Shown piece by piece: positions 28,827 through 37,046 of a DNA stretch of 64,000 nucleotides. Every line of letters begins with the position of its first letter. Positions within the stretch are counted from its first letter, which is position 1. Origin of the DNA: Pseudomonas sp. W4I3 (GTDB lineage: Bacteria; Pseudomonadota; Gammaproteobacteria; Pseudomonadales; Pseudomonadaceae); assembly GCF_030816195.1 (NCBI RefSeq), contig NZ_JAUSXS010000001.1, positions 5,727,501 to 5,791,500 of the forward strand. The letters run 5' to 3'. Under the pieces are notes generated by a model that worked only from the letters and a program-made list of their open reading frames with translations, did not search any database and had not been told where the DNA came from. A program made the translations under genes and the position numbers.

Positions 28827-29022
28827 GGTGTCCTACCTTCTTTGTGGCTCTTGGGGAACTTGTTTTCTTGCGAAATTATTGGGCAATGTCGGGAATCGGC
28901 CCAACCCTTGTCCAGGGGGTAAAACGTGTGTCCAGATAAAACTTGAGGCTGGGAGCCTGCCATGGGCCAGCGGGAACCCCACTGACACACGGCAGACAAC
29001 CAACCTCTAGCGCAATCGCTGA

Positions 29023-29292
29023 TTAGCGACGCAGACCCAGGCGACCGATCAGAGCCTGATAACGACCCAGATCCTTGCCTTTCAGGTAGTCCAGCAGCTT
29101 ACGGCGCTGGTTTACCATGCGGATCAGACCACGACGGGAGTGGTGGTCTTTACCGTTGGCCTTGAAGTGACCTTGCAGTTTGTTGATGTTGTGGGTCAGC
29201 AGTGCAACTTGCACTTCTGGCGAACCAGTGTCACCAACAGCTTGCTGATAGTCAGCTACGATTTGTGCTTTTTCTTGAACGTCGAGAGCCAT
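29023..29292 (-). CDS. rpsO: 30S ribosomal protein S15
   Basis: An 89-residue protein that binds 16S rRNA at the platform (contacts h20-h22). Family motifs: DTGSPEVQVALLTHNI, the HFKANGKDHHSRRGL loop, and RRKLLDYLK. The length is exactly typical. The 5' leader holds two hairpins (29342-29357 and 29312-29334), the second just before the AAGGA ribosome site. That is where S15 could control its own translation. Confidence 0.98.
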   Translation of the reverse strand: MALDVQEKAQIVADYQQAVGDTGSPEVQVALLTHNINKLQGHFKANGKDHHSRRGLIRMVNQRRKLLDYLKGKDLGRYQALIGRLGLRR

Positions 29293-29311
29293 GAGGCAAT
29301 CCTTTTTTCAG

Positions 29312-29357
29312 GAAACCACCCAAAGGATGGTTTCAACAGGCCAGGGACAAATCCCTG
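29312..29357 (-). promoter_or_regulatory. rpsO leader hairpins
   Basis: In the minus direction: CAGGGA/TCCCTG (29342-29357), then GAAACCATCC with GGGTGGTTTC (29312-29334), a 10-bp stem with one G-U pair in RNA. The second ends about 20 bases before the rpsO start. It is a candidate S15 autoregulatory site. Confidence 0.5.
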
Positions 29358-29407
29358 TATCTAAAAATGAGTGTTGACCGTGCCTGTTAACAGCCACACT
29401 CGTCCGG

Positions 29408-30325
29408 TCATTCTGACCGAATCAGTCTACGCGGCGCGATGCGCCCGTCTTCGCTCACTTCACCGATACCGATAAAGCGACCGTTATGATCCTGTACCCG
29501 CACCATGCCGAACTTCGGGGCATCCGGGGCGCGTACCGGTTGGCCGTTGAGCCAGTAGAACGCGCTGTGTTCCGAGAAGTGTAGCAATGGCCAATCCAGC
29601 AAACCGCTGTCCGATGGCATCAGGAAGCGATCAACCGCTTCATTGCCGCCTTCGGCGTGTACCGCTTCCAACTCTTCCAGCGTGACCGTCTGAGCGAGGC
29701 TGAAAGGTCCGGCCTGGGTGCGCCGCAGTTCTGCAACGTACGCGCCGCAACCGAGCTGTTCACCAATATCTTCCACCAGGGTACGGATATAGGTGCCTTT
29801 GCTGCAGTCCACGGCCAAGCGTGCGGTTTCACCTTCACAGGCGAGCAATTCCAAGCGCGCAATAGTAACAGAACGCGGTTCACGCTCCACTACTTCGCCC
29901 GCACGTGCCAGCTTGTAAAGTGGCTGCCCGTCACGCTTGAGAGCCGAGTACATGGGTGGTATCTGACTGATTTGCCCACGAAAAGCGGGTAAAGCGGCTT
30001 CGATATCAGCACGACCAACGGTCACATCGCGAACCTGCAGAACATCACCTTCGGCGTCCGCCGTGGTGGTGGTCTTGCCCAGTTGCATCAGGGTTTCGTA
30101 ACCCTTGTCGGAATCCAGCAGGTATTGCGAGAACTTGGTCGCTTCGCCAAAGCACAACGGCAGTACGCCGGTGGCCAAGGGATCGAGGCTGCCGGTATGC
30201 CCGGCCTTTTCGGCATTGAGCAGCCAGCGAACCTTCTGCAACGCGGCATTGGAGGTAAAGCCAATGGGCTTGTCGAGCAGGATAATGCCACTGACGTTGC
30301 GGCGGATACGTTTGACCTGAGCCAC
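29408..30325 (-). CDS. truB: tRNA pseudouridine(55) synthase
   Basis: A 305-residue enzyme making pseudouridine 55 in the T-loop of tRNAs. The catalytic Asp is D48 in HTGSLDPLATGVLPL. Other family blocks are LDKPIGFTSN and CSKGTYIRTLVEDIG. A C-terminal PUA-like region ends the protein. It lies in the usual rbfA-truB-rpsO order. Its start is three bases from the rbfA stop, so translation is likely coupled. Confidence 0.97.
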   Translation of the reverse strand: MAQVKRIRRNVSGIILLDKPIGFTSNAALQKVRWLLNAEKAGHTGSLDPLATGVLPLCFGEATKFSQYLLDSDKGYETLMQLGKTTTTADAEGDVLQVRDVTVGRADIEAALPAFRGQISQIPPMYSALKRDGQPLYKLARAGEVVEREPRSVTIARLELLACEGETARLAVDCSKGTYIRTLVEDIGEQLGCGAYVAELRRTQAGPFSLAQTVTLEELEAVHAEGGNEAVDRFLMPSDSGLLDWPLLHFSEHSAFYWLNGQPVRAPDAPKFGMVRVQDHNGRFIGIGEVSEDGRIAPRRLIRSE

Positions 30326-30328
30326 CGC

Positions 30329-30724
30329 TTACTCCTTGGCGTCTTCAGGTGTGGACGGATGCTGGCTGTCTTCAGCCACGGCGCGCTCGATCAGCGCCGA
30401 CAGGTGTGCACCACGCACGACGCTTTCGTCGTAGTGGAAGTGCAACTGCGGAACGCTGCGCAACTTCATTTCACGGGCCAACTGCATGCGCAGGAAACCT
30501 GCGGCGGAGTTGAGCACCTTGATGCTTTGCGCGATTTCTTCGCTATTGTCCTGGCCCATCACGGTGATGAAGATTTTGGCGTGACCCACGTCACGGCTCA
30601 CTTCAACGGCAGTGATAGTGACCAGGCCAACGCGCGGGTCTTTGACTTCGCGACGGATCAGTTGGGCCAGTTCGCGCTGCATCTGATCGCCGATACGCTG
30701 GGTACGGCTGTATTCTTTTGCCAT
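30329..30724 (-). CDS. rbfA: Ribosome-binding factor A
   Basis: A 131-residue KH-type protein needed for late 30S maturation and growth in the cold. Typical motifs: SRTQRIGDQMQRELAQLIRR at the N-terminus, VSRDVGHAKIFITVMG, and the RSVPQLHFHYDES block. The acidic tail is typical of pseudomonads. It is separated from infB by 159 bp containing a long hairpin at 30779-30816. Confidence 0.97.
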   Translation of the reverse strand: MAKEYSRTQRIGDQMQRELAQLIRREVKDPRVGLVTITAVEVSRDVGHAKIFITVMGQDNSEEIAQSIKVLNSAAGFLRMQLAREMKLRSVPQLHFHYDESVVRGAHLSALIERAVAEDSQHPSTPEDAKE

Positions 30725-30778
30725 GTCTTGTTACCTGTTGCTGCCACACGGTGAAACCCGTGGGGTCTGAAAGCGGCA

Positions 30779-30816
30779 AACGCCCGGCCTGACAAAAGCC
30801 AGACCGGGCGTTGCGT
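30779..30816 (-). terminator. Hairpin between infB and rbfA
   Basis: AACGCCCGG pairs with CCGGGCGTT, with CTGGC/TCAG inside and a TTTTG loop. No T-run follows in the minus direction. It is more likely an RNA processing or stability element than a full stop, since rbfA is expected to be co-transcribed with infB. Confidence 0.5.
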
Positions 30817-30883
30817 TTAGAGTCCGTACGCTACGCGGGGCATCTGCATGCCCACACGTGGCGTGGCTCCGGAAGTGCGCGAG

Positions 30884-33400
30884 TTAGAGGCTGCGAGCAA
30901 CCTGAACCTTCTCGTAGACTTCGATCTTGTCGCCAGGCTTGACGTCGTTGTAGCTCTTGACACCAATACCGCACTCCATGCCGGCACGTACTTCGGAAGC
31001 GTCATCCTTGAAGCGGCGCAGGGATTCCAGCTCGCCTTCGAAGATAACGATGTCTTCACGCAGCACACGGATAGGACGGTTGCGGTACACGGTACCTTCG
31101 ATAACCATGCAGCCGGCAATCGCGCCGAATTTCGGCGAGCGGAACACGTCACGCACCTCGGCGATACCCAGGATGTTCTCCCGGACGTCGCTGCCAAGCA
31201 TGCCGGTAAGGGCTTTCTTGACGTCTTCGATGATGTCGTAGATGACGTTGTAGTAACGCATGTCCAGGCCTTCCTGCTCGACGATCTTGCGAGCGCCGGC
31301 ATCGGCACGCACGTTGAAGCCGAACAGTACAGCGTTGGAAGCCAGTGCCAGGTTGGCGTCGGATTCGGTGATACCACCGACACCGCCACCGACAACGCGC
31401 ACTTGCACTTCGTCGTTACCCAGGCCGTTCAAGGCGCCGTTCAACGCTTCAAGGGAGCCACGTACGTCAGATTTGAGGACGATGTTAAGCGTCTTCTTCT
31501 CTGCCTGGCCCATGTTCTCAAAGATGTTTTCCAGCTTGCCGGCGTGAGCACGAGCCAGTTTGACTTCGCGGAACTTGCCTTGACGGAACAGAGCCACTTC
31601 ACGGGCTTTCTTCTCGTCGGCAACCACGCTCATCTCGTCGCCAGCGTCCGGGGTACCGTCCAGGCCGAGGATCTCGACAGGGATGGAAGGACCGGCTTCC
31701 TTGATTGGCTTGCCGTTCTCGTCGAGCATGGCACGTACACGGCCATAGTTCGAGCCGACCAGCACCATGTCGCCTTGGCGCAGGGTACCGTCTTGAACCA
31801 ATACGGTTGCCACCGGGCCGCGACCTTTGTCGAGACGCGATTCAACTACAACGCCACGGCCTGGAGCCGATGGAGTGGCTTTCAGTTCGAGTACTTCAGC
31901 TTGCAGCAGGACTGCTTCGAGCAGTTCGTCCACGCCAGTACCGACTTTGGCCGAGACCGAAACGAACGGCGTATCACCGCCCCACTCTTCGGAAGTCACG
32001 CCGTGAACCGACAGCTCGCTACGGATGCGATCGAGATCGGCGCCCGGCTTGTCGATCTTGTTCACTGCAACAACCAGTGGAACACCAGCGGCCTTGGCGT
32101 GCTGGACAGCTTCAATGGTCTGCGGCATCACGCCATCGTCCGCTGCAACGACCAGGATCACGATGTCAGTCGCCTTGGCACCACGGGCACGCATTGCGGT
32201 AAACGCGGCGTGACCTGGGGTGTCAAGGAAGGTGACCATGCCGCGCTCGGTTTCAACGTGGTACGCACCGATGTGCTGGGTGATACCACCGGCTTCGCCA
32301 GCGGCTACCTTGGCACGACGGATGTAGTCGAGCAGGGATGTCTTACCGTGGTCAACGTGGCCCATTACGGTCACAACTGGCGCGCGGGAGAACGTTTCAC
32401 CTTCAAACTTCAGGGACTCGGCCAGGGAATCTTCCAGGGCGGTGTCGCTGACCAGGGTCACTTTGTGGCCCAACTCTTCAGCCACGAGTTGAGCAGTTTC
32501 CTGATCAAGCACCTGGTTGATGGTCGCCGGGGTACCCAGTTTGAACATGAACTTGATGATTTCAGCAGCCTTGACCGACATCTGATTGGCGAGATCGCCA
32601 ACGGTGATGGTCTCGCCGATCTGCACATCACGCACGACAGGGCCGGTTGGGCTCTGGAAACCGTGGGCGTTGCGCTTTTTCAGCTTGGCCTTGCCGCGAC
32701 CACCACGACGGAAGCCATCGCTCTCTTCGTCGGTGGTACGTGGGGCAACGCGTGGAGCAGGCGCTTTTTCTTTGACCGAGGCACGATGTGGAGCGTTTTT
32801 ACGCTCACCATCGCCACCACCACCGCGACGATTGTTATCGTCGGCACGGGGTTTGTCCGGGCGACGAGGTTCATCGCGCTTGCGGGCGTCTGCTGCAGGA
32901 GCAGGAGCGGCAGCCACCGGAGCGGCCTCACGCACAGCTTCAACAGGAGCGGCAACCGCTTCAGTGTTAGCAGGTTGCGCAGCAGCAGGCTGGCGACGCG
33001 CTTCTTCTTCGGCGCGACGCTTGGCTTCTTCTTCAGCCTTCTGACGAGCAGCATTTTCTACTGCGCGACGCTCTTCAAGTTCGCGTTTGCGCTCGGCTTC
33101 GATTTCTTCCGGGCTGCGTTGTACGAAGACTTTCTTCTTGCGTACTTCAACGCTGATGCTCTTGCTACCCGCAACACGCAGGGTGCTGGTGGTTTTGCGC
33201 TGCAATGTAATCTTGCGCGGTTCTTCCACTTTTGCCTTGTGGCTGCTCTTCAAGTGAGTCAGCAAAGACTGCTTCTCACTATCGCTCACACCTTCATCGG
33301 CGGCGGTGTGCGGCAGACCTGCCTCACGCATCTGCTGCAACAGGCGCTCTACCGGTGTTTTGACCTCATCGGCCAGTTGTTTCACCGTGACTTGCGTCAT
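30884..33400 (-). CDS. infB: Translation initiation factor IF-2
   Basis: An 838-residue GTPase that places fMet-tRNA on the 30S subunit. It has an N-terminal IF2_N domain, then a highly charged Ala/Glu/Arg-rich linker (about residues 80-260). The G domain has G1 GHVDHGKT starting at G347, DTPGHAAF, and NKIDKPGA. Beta-barrel domains II and III and the C-terminal fMet-tRNA-binding domain follow. The start at 33400 is preceded by GGAGAG. It lies 28 bp after nusA. Confidence 0.97.
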   Translation of the reverse strand: MTQVTVKQLADEVKTPVERLLQQMREAGLPHTAADEGVSDSEKQSLLTHLKSSHKAKVEEPRKITLQRKTTSTLRVAGSKSISVEVRKKKVFVQRSPEEIEAERKRELEERRAVENAARQKAEEEAKRRAEEEARRQPAAAQPANTEAVAAPVEAVREAAPVAAAPAPAADARKRDEPRRPDKPRADDNNRRGGGGDGERKNAPHRASVKEKAPAPRVAPRTTDEESDGFRRGGRGKAKLKKRNAHGFQSPTGPVVRDVQIGETITVGDLANQMSVKAAEIIKFMFKLGTPATINQVLDQETAQLVAEELGHKVTLVSDTALEDSLAESLKFEGETFSRAPVVTVMGHVDHGKTSLLDYIRRAKVAAGEAGGITQHIGAYHVETERGMVTFLDTPGHAAFTAMRARGAKATDIVILVVAADDGVMPQTIEAVQHAKAAGVPLVVAVNKIDKPGADLDRIRSELSVHGVTSEEWGGDTPFVSVSAKVGTGVDELLEAVLLQAEVLELKATPSAPGRGVVVESRLDKGRGPVATVLVQDGTLRQGDMVLVGSNYGRVRAMLDENGKPIKEAGPSIPVEILGLDGTPDAGDEMSVVADEKKAREVALFRQGKFREVKLARAHAGKLENIFENMGQAEKKTLNIVLKSDVRGSLEALNGALNGLGNDEVQVRVVGGGVGGITESDANLALASNAVLFGFNVRADAGARKIVEQEGLDMRYYNVIYDIIEDVKKALTGMLGSDVRENILGIAEVRDVFRSPKFGAIAGCMVIEGTVYRNRPIRVLREDIVIFEGELESLRRFKDDASEVRAGMECGIGVKSYNDVKPGDKIEVYEKVQVARSL

Positions 33401-33427
33401 GCACTTCTCTCCTCAGGCCGCGCCTAA

Positions 33428-34909
33428 TTACTCGAACCAATGGGCTCGGGCGGCCATGATCAACTTGCCGGCACGATCTTCGTCAATGCCGTCGATGTCG
33501 AGCAGATCGTCAATAGACTGCTCGGCCAGGTCTTCGCGGGTAATTACGCCGCGCACCGCCAGTTCCATCGCCAAATCCTTGTCCATACCCTCAAGCGAGA
33601 GCAGGTCTTCGGCCGGATGGGCGTCTGCCAGCTTTTCCTCAGTAGCGATGGCTTTAGTCAACAAACGATCCTTGGCCCGAGCGCGAAGCTCGTTGACGAT
33701 GTCTTCGTCAAAGCCGTCGATGTTGAGCATTTCTTCCAACGGTACGTAGGCAATCTCTTCCAGGCTGGTGAAGCCTTCATCTACCAGCACCTGTGCCAGT
33801 TCTTCATCGACTTCCAGCTCTTCGATAAAGTTGCGCAGGATGTCACCGGTTTCAGCTTGCTGCTTAGCCTGGATGTCCGATTCGGTCATCACGTTCAGGG
33901 TCCAGCCGGTCAGTTGGCTGGCCAGACGCACGTTCTGACCACCACGACCAATGGCCTGAGCCAGATTGTCTGCGCCAACGGCGATGTCCATTGCATGGGC
34001 ATCTTCGTCAACGATAATTGCCGCCACTTCAGCTGGCGACATGGCATTGATCACGAACTGCGCCGGGTTATCGTCCCAAAGAACGATGTCCACACGCTCA
34101 CCGCCCAATTCGCCCGACACTGCCTGGACGCGCGAACCGCGCATACCAATGCACGCGCCTTGCGGGTCGATGCGTTTGTCCTTGGAGCGGACCGCGATCT
34201 TGGCGCGCGAACCCGGGTCGCGGGACGCAGCCATGACTTCGATCAGACCTTCGGCGATTTCCGGCACTTCAATGCGGAACAGCTCGATCAGCATTTCCGG
34301 CGCGGTACGCGACAGGATCAGCTGAGGGCCGCGGTTCTCGGTGCGGATTTCCTTGAGCAGCGCGCGCAGACGCACGCCGACACGGAAGGTTTCGCGAGAA
34401 ATGATGTCCTCACGGGCCAACAGTGCCTCAGCATTGTTACCCAGGTCGACGATCACGTTGTCGCGGGTGACTTTCTTCACGGTGCCGGAGATGATTTCCC
34501 CCAGACGCTCGCGATAGGCGTCAACGACTTGAGCACGCTCGGCTTCGCGAACCTTCTGCACGATGACCTGTTTGGCGGTCTGTGCAGCGATACGGCCGAA
34601 TTCGATCGATTCGATCTTTTCTTCGACGACATCACCGACCTTGGCGCCCGGATGCGTTTGCGCAACCTTGCTCGGCCAGGTTTCAATCGCCGGATCATCA
34701 AGATCGGCTTCTTCGACGACCGTCCAGCGACGGAAAGTCTCATAGGCACCGGTGTGGCGGTTGATTTCCACACGCAGATCAACTTCATCTTCAAAACGCT
34801 TTTTGGTAGCAGTGGCCAAGGCCAGCTCCAGCGCTTCAAAAATCACGTTTGCCGGTACGCCCTTTTCATTGGATACCGACTCAACAACCAGCAGTACTTC
34901 TTTGCTCAT
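33428..34909 (-). CDS. nusA: Transcription factor NusA
   Basis: A 493-residue elongation, termination and antitermination factor. Domain order: N-terminal RNA polymerase-binding domain, S1 domain (ISGTVKKVTRDNVIVDLG), two KH domains (with RGGQNVRLASQLTGW), then two acidic C-terminal repeats typical of gammaproteobacteria (LEEIAYVPLEEML and DLAEQSIDDLLDIDGI). I placed the start at ATG 34909, giving the family N-terminus MSKEVLLVVE and standard length. It follows rimP by 47 bp. Confidence 0.97.
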   Translation of the reverse strand: MSKEVLLVVESVSNEKGVPANVIFEALELALATATKKRFEDEVDLRVEINRHTGAYETFRRWTVVEEADLDDPAIETWPSKVAQTHPGAKVGDVVEEKIESIEFGRIAAQTAKQVIVQKVREAERAQVVDAYRERLGEIISGTVKKVTRDNVIVDLGNNAEALLAREDIISRETFRVGVRLRALLKEIRTENRGPQLILSRTAPEMLIELFRIEVPEIAEGLIEVMAASRDPGSRAKIAVRSKDKRIDPQGACIGMRGSRVQAVSGELGGERVDIVLWDDNPAQFVINAMSPAEVAAIIVDEDAHAMDIAVGADNLAQAIGRGGQNVRLASQLTGWTLNVMTESDIQAKQQAETGDILRNFIEELEVDEELAQVLVDEGFTSLEEIAYVPLEEMLNIDGFDEDIVNELRARAKDRLLTKAIATEEKLADAHPAEDLLSLEGMDKDLAMELAVRGVITREDLAEQSIDDLLDIDGIDEDRAGKLIMAARAHWFE

Positions 34910-34956
34910 CGTACGCCTCGCCTTTCGCAAGCCATTGGATCCGCGGGATCCGCGTC

Positions 34957-35415
34957 TCAGTCAAAACTGGGAATAATGTTGGCCTTGTCGATCATATCGA
35001 TCGGCAACAGGAACTCATGGTCTTCTACCTGCACCACGACGTCCTGCTCTTCTACACCGCGCAGAAGGCCCTGAAAGTTGCGTCGCCCTTCAAAAGGCGA
35101 TCGCAGCTTGATCTTCACTTGTTCACCGGCAAATTTTGCAAACTGATCAATAGTGAACAGTGGGCGTTCCATGCCTGGCGAGGAAACTTCGAGGGTGTAT
35201 TCAACGGAAATCGGATCTTCAACATCCAGCACACCGCTGATCTGACGGCTGACGATGGCACAATCGTCCACCAGCACACCGCCCTCTTTATCGATATAAA
35301 CGCGCAACATTGAGTGGCGACCTTGAGCCGAAAACTCAATACCCCAGCATTCATAGCCTAGGGCCACGACCACCGGGGCCAGCAAGGCCTGCAACTCTTC
35401 TAGCTTGCTCGACAC
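34957..35415 (-). CDS. rimP: Ribosome maturation factor RimP
   Basis: A 152-residue protein needed for 30S assembly. An N-terminal domain (LLAPVVVALGYECWGIEF) precedes an SH3-like C-terminal domain (FEGRRNFQGLLRGVEEQDVVVQV). I chose the GTG at 35415, giving VSSKLEELQ and the standard length, with GAGGGGG just upstream. A longer reading from ATG 35433 is possible. The leader carries an intrinsic terminator (35452-35478) that RNA polymerase must pass to reach rimP-nusA-infB. Confidence 0.93.
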   Translation of the reverse strand: MSSKLEELQALLAPVVVALGYECWGIEFSAQGRHSMLRVYIDKEGGVLVDDCAIVSRQISGVLDVEDPISVEYTLEVSSPGMERPLFTIDQFAKFAGEQVKIKLRSPFEGRRNFQGLLRGVEEQDVVVQVEDHEFLLPIDMIDKANIIPSFD

Positions 35416-35451
35416 CTGAACCCCCTCGTGCATGTATGTGCATGCTGTGCA

Positions 35452-35478
35452 AAATAAAAAAATGGGCGAAACGCCCAT
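35452..35478 (-). terminator. Terminator or attenuator ahead of rimP
   Basis: In the minus direction GATGGGCG-TTT-CGCCCAT followed by seven T. A second stem, AACGCCG/CGGCGTT, lies just upstream (35485-35505). It sits between tRNA-fMet and rimP, so it may attenuate the rimP-nusA-infB message. Confidence 0.8.
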
Positions 35479-35520
35479 CCTTGAAACGCCGTCGAACAGC
35501 GGCGTTGAAAGTGTCCAGCT

Positions 35521-35546
35521 AACAAAAAGCCCCTTAAAAGGGGCTC
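35521..35546 (-). terminator. tRNA-fMet terminator
   Basis: In the minus direction GAGCCCC-TTTTAA-GGGGCTTTTTGTT: a stem with a T-run, ten bases past the tRNA CCA end. Confidence 0.85.
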
Positions 35547-35555
35547 CGCTAAAAC

Positions 35556-35632
<77 letters not shown>

Positions 35633-35694
35633 ACAAAGCTGGGGCGGAAGTATACGACCGATCCCTTGCAGGGTCAATGTAACCTTCCACCTAC

Positions 35695-35722
35695 AAGAAA
35701 GCCCGCAACAGCGGGCTCTCTT
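35695..35722 (-). terminator. Hairpin between tRNA-Leu and tRNA-fMet
   Basis: GCCCGC-AACA-GCGGGC with CAAGA/TCTTG flanks: TTTCTTG follows in the minus direction, just past the tRNA-Leu CCA. Confidence 0.7.
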
Positions 35723-35728
35723 GATAAT

Positions 35729-35814
35729 TGGTACCGAGAAGGGGACTCGAACCCCTACACCCTATGGGCACAACCACCTCAAGGTTGCGTGTCTACCAAT
35801 TCCACCACCTCGGC
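35729..35814 (-). tRNA. tRNA-Leu (GAG)
   Basis: An 86-nt class II tRNA with encoded CCA. The acceptor is GCCGAGG with TCTCGGT, the D-loop contains GGTAGACACG, and the anticodon loop TTGAGGT reads GAG. A long variable arm follows, and the T-loop is GGGGTTCGAGTCCCC. It reads CTC and CTT leucine codons. Confidence 0.97.
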
Positions 35815-35836
35815 AATACAGCGTTTACAACCCTTC

Positions 35837-36220
35837 TTACTTCTGCTCTTGAGCTGGAGGCACGTCAGTCGCTGGAGTAGCCGACTTTTGCTCTTGAAGC
35901 ACCGGTACATCATCAGAAGCCGGTTTTGCTTTTGGTACTTCCAACACTGCTGGATTTGGCAAGCCTACTTGAGTCAGCACATGAGCTTTCTCTTTAGCAA
36001 AGTAACCTAACCCTAAGCTGGTTATGAAGAAACCTGCGGCAAGTATAGCAGTAAACTTACTAAGAAAGGTAGAGGAACCTTGGCTTCCGAACACAGTATT
36101 TGAAGCACCTGCACCGAAAGACGCACCAGCATCCGCACCTTTACCCTGTTGCAACAAAACCAGGGCAACTACGCCCAGGGCAGCCAACAGATGAAAAACG
36201 ACTACGACTGTTTCCAGCAT
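35837..36220 (-). CDS. secG: Preprotein translocase subunit SecG
   Basis: A 127-residue inner-membrane protein of the SecYEG channel. Two transmembrane helices (VVVVFHLLAALGVVALVLLQ and FTAILAAGFFITSLGLGYF) flank the cytoplasmic GKGADAGASFGAGASNTVFG loop characteristic of SecG. A Pro/Ala/Lys-rich C-terminal tail follows. I placed the start at ATG 36220 (MLETVVVV); the longer frame runs back into tpiA. It is four bases from tpiA and directly upstream of tRNA-Leu. Confidence 0.95.
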   Translation of the reverse strand: MLETVVVVFHLLAALGVVALVLLQQGKGADAGASFGAGASNTVFGSQGSSTFLSKFTAILAAGFFITSLGLGYFAKEKAHVLTQVGLPNPAVLEVPKAKPASDDVPVLQEQKSATPATDVPPAQEQK

Positions 36221-36224
36221 TTTT

Positions 36225-36980
36225 TCAGTTTCCCGCGGCGCGACAGATCGCACCGAACTCATCTGCATTCAGGGAAGCTCCACCAATGAGCCCCCCATCG
36301 ATATCCGGCATGCCGAACAGTTCGACCGCATTGGCCGCCTTCACGCTGCCGCCGTATAGAAGCCGCACACCTTGCGCGACCTCAGAATTCTCTGCCGCCA
36401 ACTGCGCGCGGATGGCTGCGTGCACATCCTGCGCCTGTTGCGGTGTAGCAGTCAGCCCGGTACCAATGGCCCAGACCGGCTCGTAAGCAATTACTGCCTT
36501 TGCAAATGCACCAACACCCAGCTCCTCGATGATGCTGCCCAGCTGACGCGAGACAATCTCAAGAGTCTTGCCTGATTCGCGCTGTTCAAGGGTTTCCCCT
36601 ATGCACAACACTGGAATCAAGCCACAAGCCTGTGCCGCTGCGAACTTGCGGTTGAGGGTCCCGTCACGCTCGCCCATCATCTGACGACGCTCGGAGTGCC
36701 CGACAAGCACATAGGAACAACCCGCATCAACCAGCTGACTCGGCGAAATCTCACCGGTCAACGCACCTTGCATGGGCTCCACCGCAGAATTCTGCGCGCC
36801 GACCTGAATCGACTTGCCTTTCAAGCCATCAACCACTTGGTTGATATGCAAGCAAGGCGGGAACACCGCTACATCAACACCGCTAGGCAAGGCCAAGTGA
36901 CGAAGGCCATTGATCAGCTCAGCGACACTGGCGCGGGTACCGTGCATCTTCCAGTTACCAGCTACCATAGTGCGACGCAT
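36225..36980 (-). CDS. tpiA: Triosephosphate isomerase
   Basis: A 251-residue TIM barrel interconverting DHAP and glyceraldehyde-3-P. The N-terminal block is VAGNWKMHG (Lys binds substrate), then VLVGHSERR (catalytic His), the AYEPVWAIGTG block with the catalytic Glu, and the phosphate loops LLYGGSVKAAN and GGLIGGASL. The length is normal. The tpiA-secG order is conserved in pseudomonads. It lies 66 bp downstream of glmM. Confidence 0.97.
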   Translation of the reverse strand: MRRTMVAGNWKMHGTRASVAELINGLRHLALPSGVDVAVFPPCLHINQVVDGLKGKSIQVGAQNSAVEPMQGALTGEISPSQLVDAGCSYVLVGHSERRQMMGERDGTLNRKFAAAQACGLIPVLCIGETLEQRESGKTLEIVSRQLGSIIEELGVGAFAKAVIAYEPVWAIGTGLTATPQQAQDVHAAIRAQLAAENSEVAQGVRLLYGGSVKAANAVELFGMPDIDGGLIGGASLNADEFGAICRAAGN

Positions 36981-37046
36981 GCTGTACCCCGTCGGTCAAA
37001 GTGGGCGCAGATGTTACCCAACCACATCACCACTGGCAAGCCGAAT

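Noticed and set aside
26874..28922. A 682-codon open frame on the plus strand opposite pnp
   Set aside because: It mirrors pnp almost exactly. Long antisense frames are a by-product of GC-rich codon bias; it has no ribosome site or recognisable domain.
30848..33427. An 859-codon open frame opposite infB
   Set aside because: Same mirror effect. infB has full family motifs and conserved neighbours, and the antisense product looks like nothing known.
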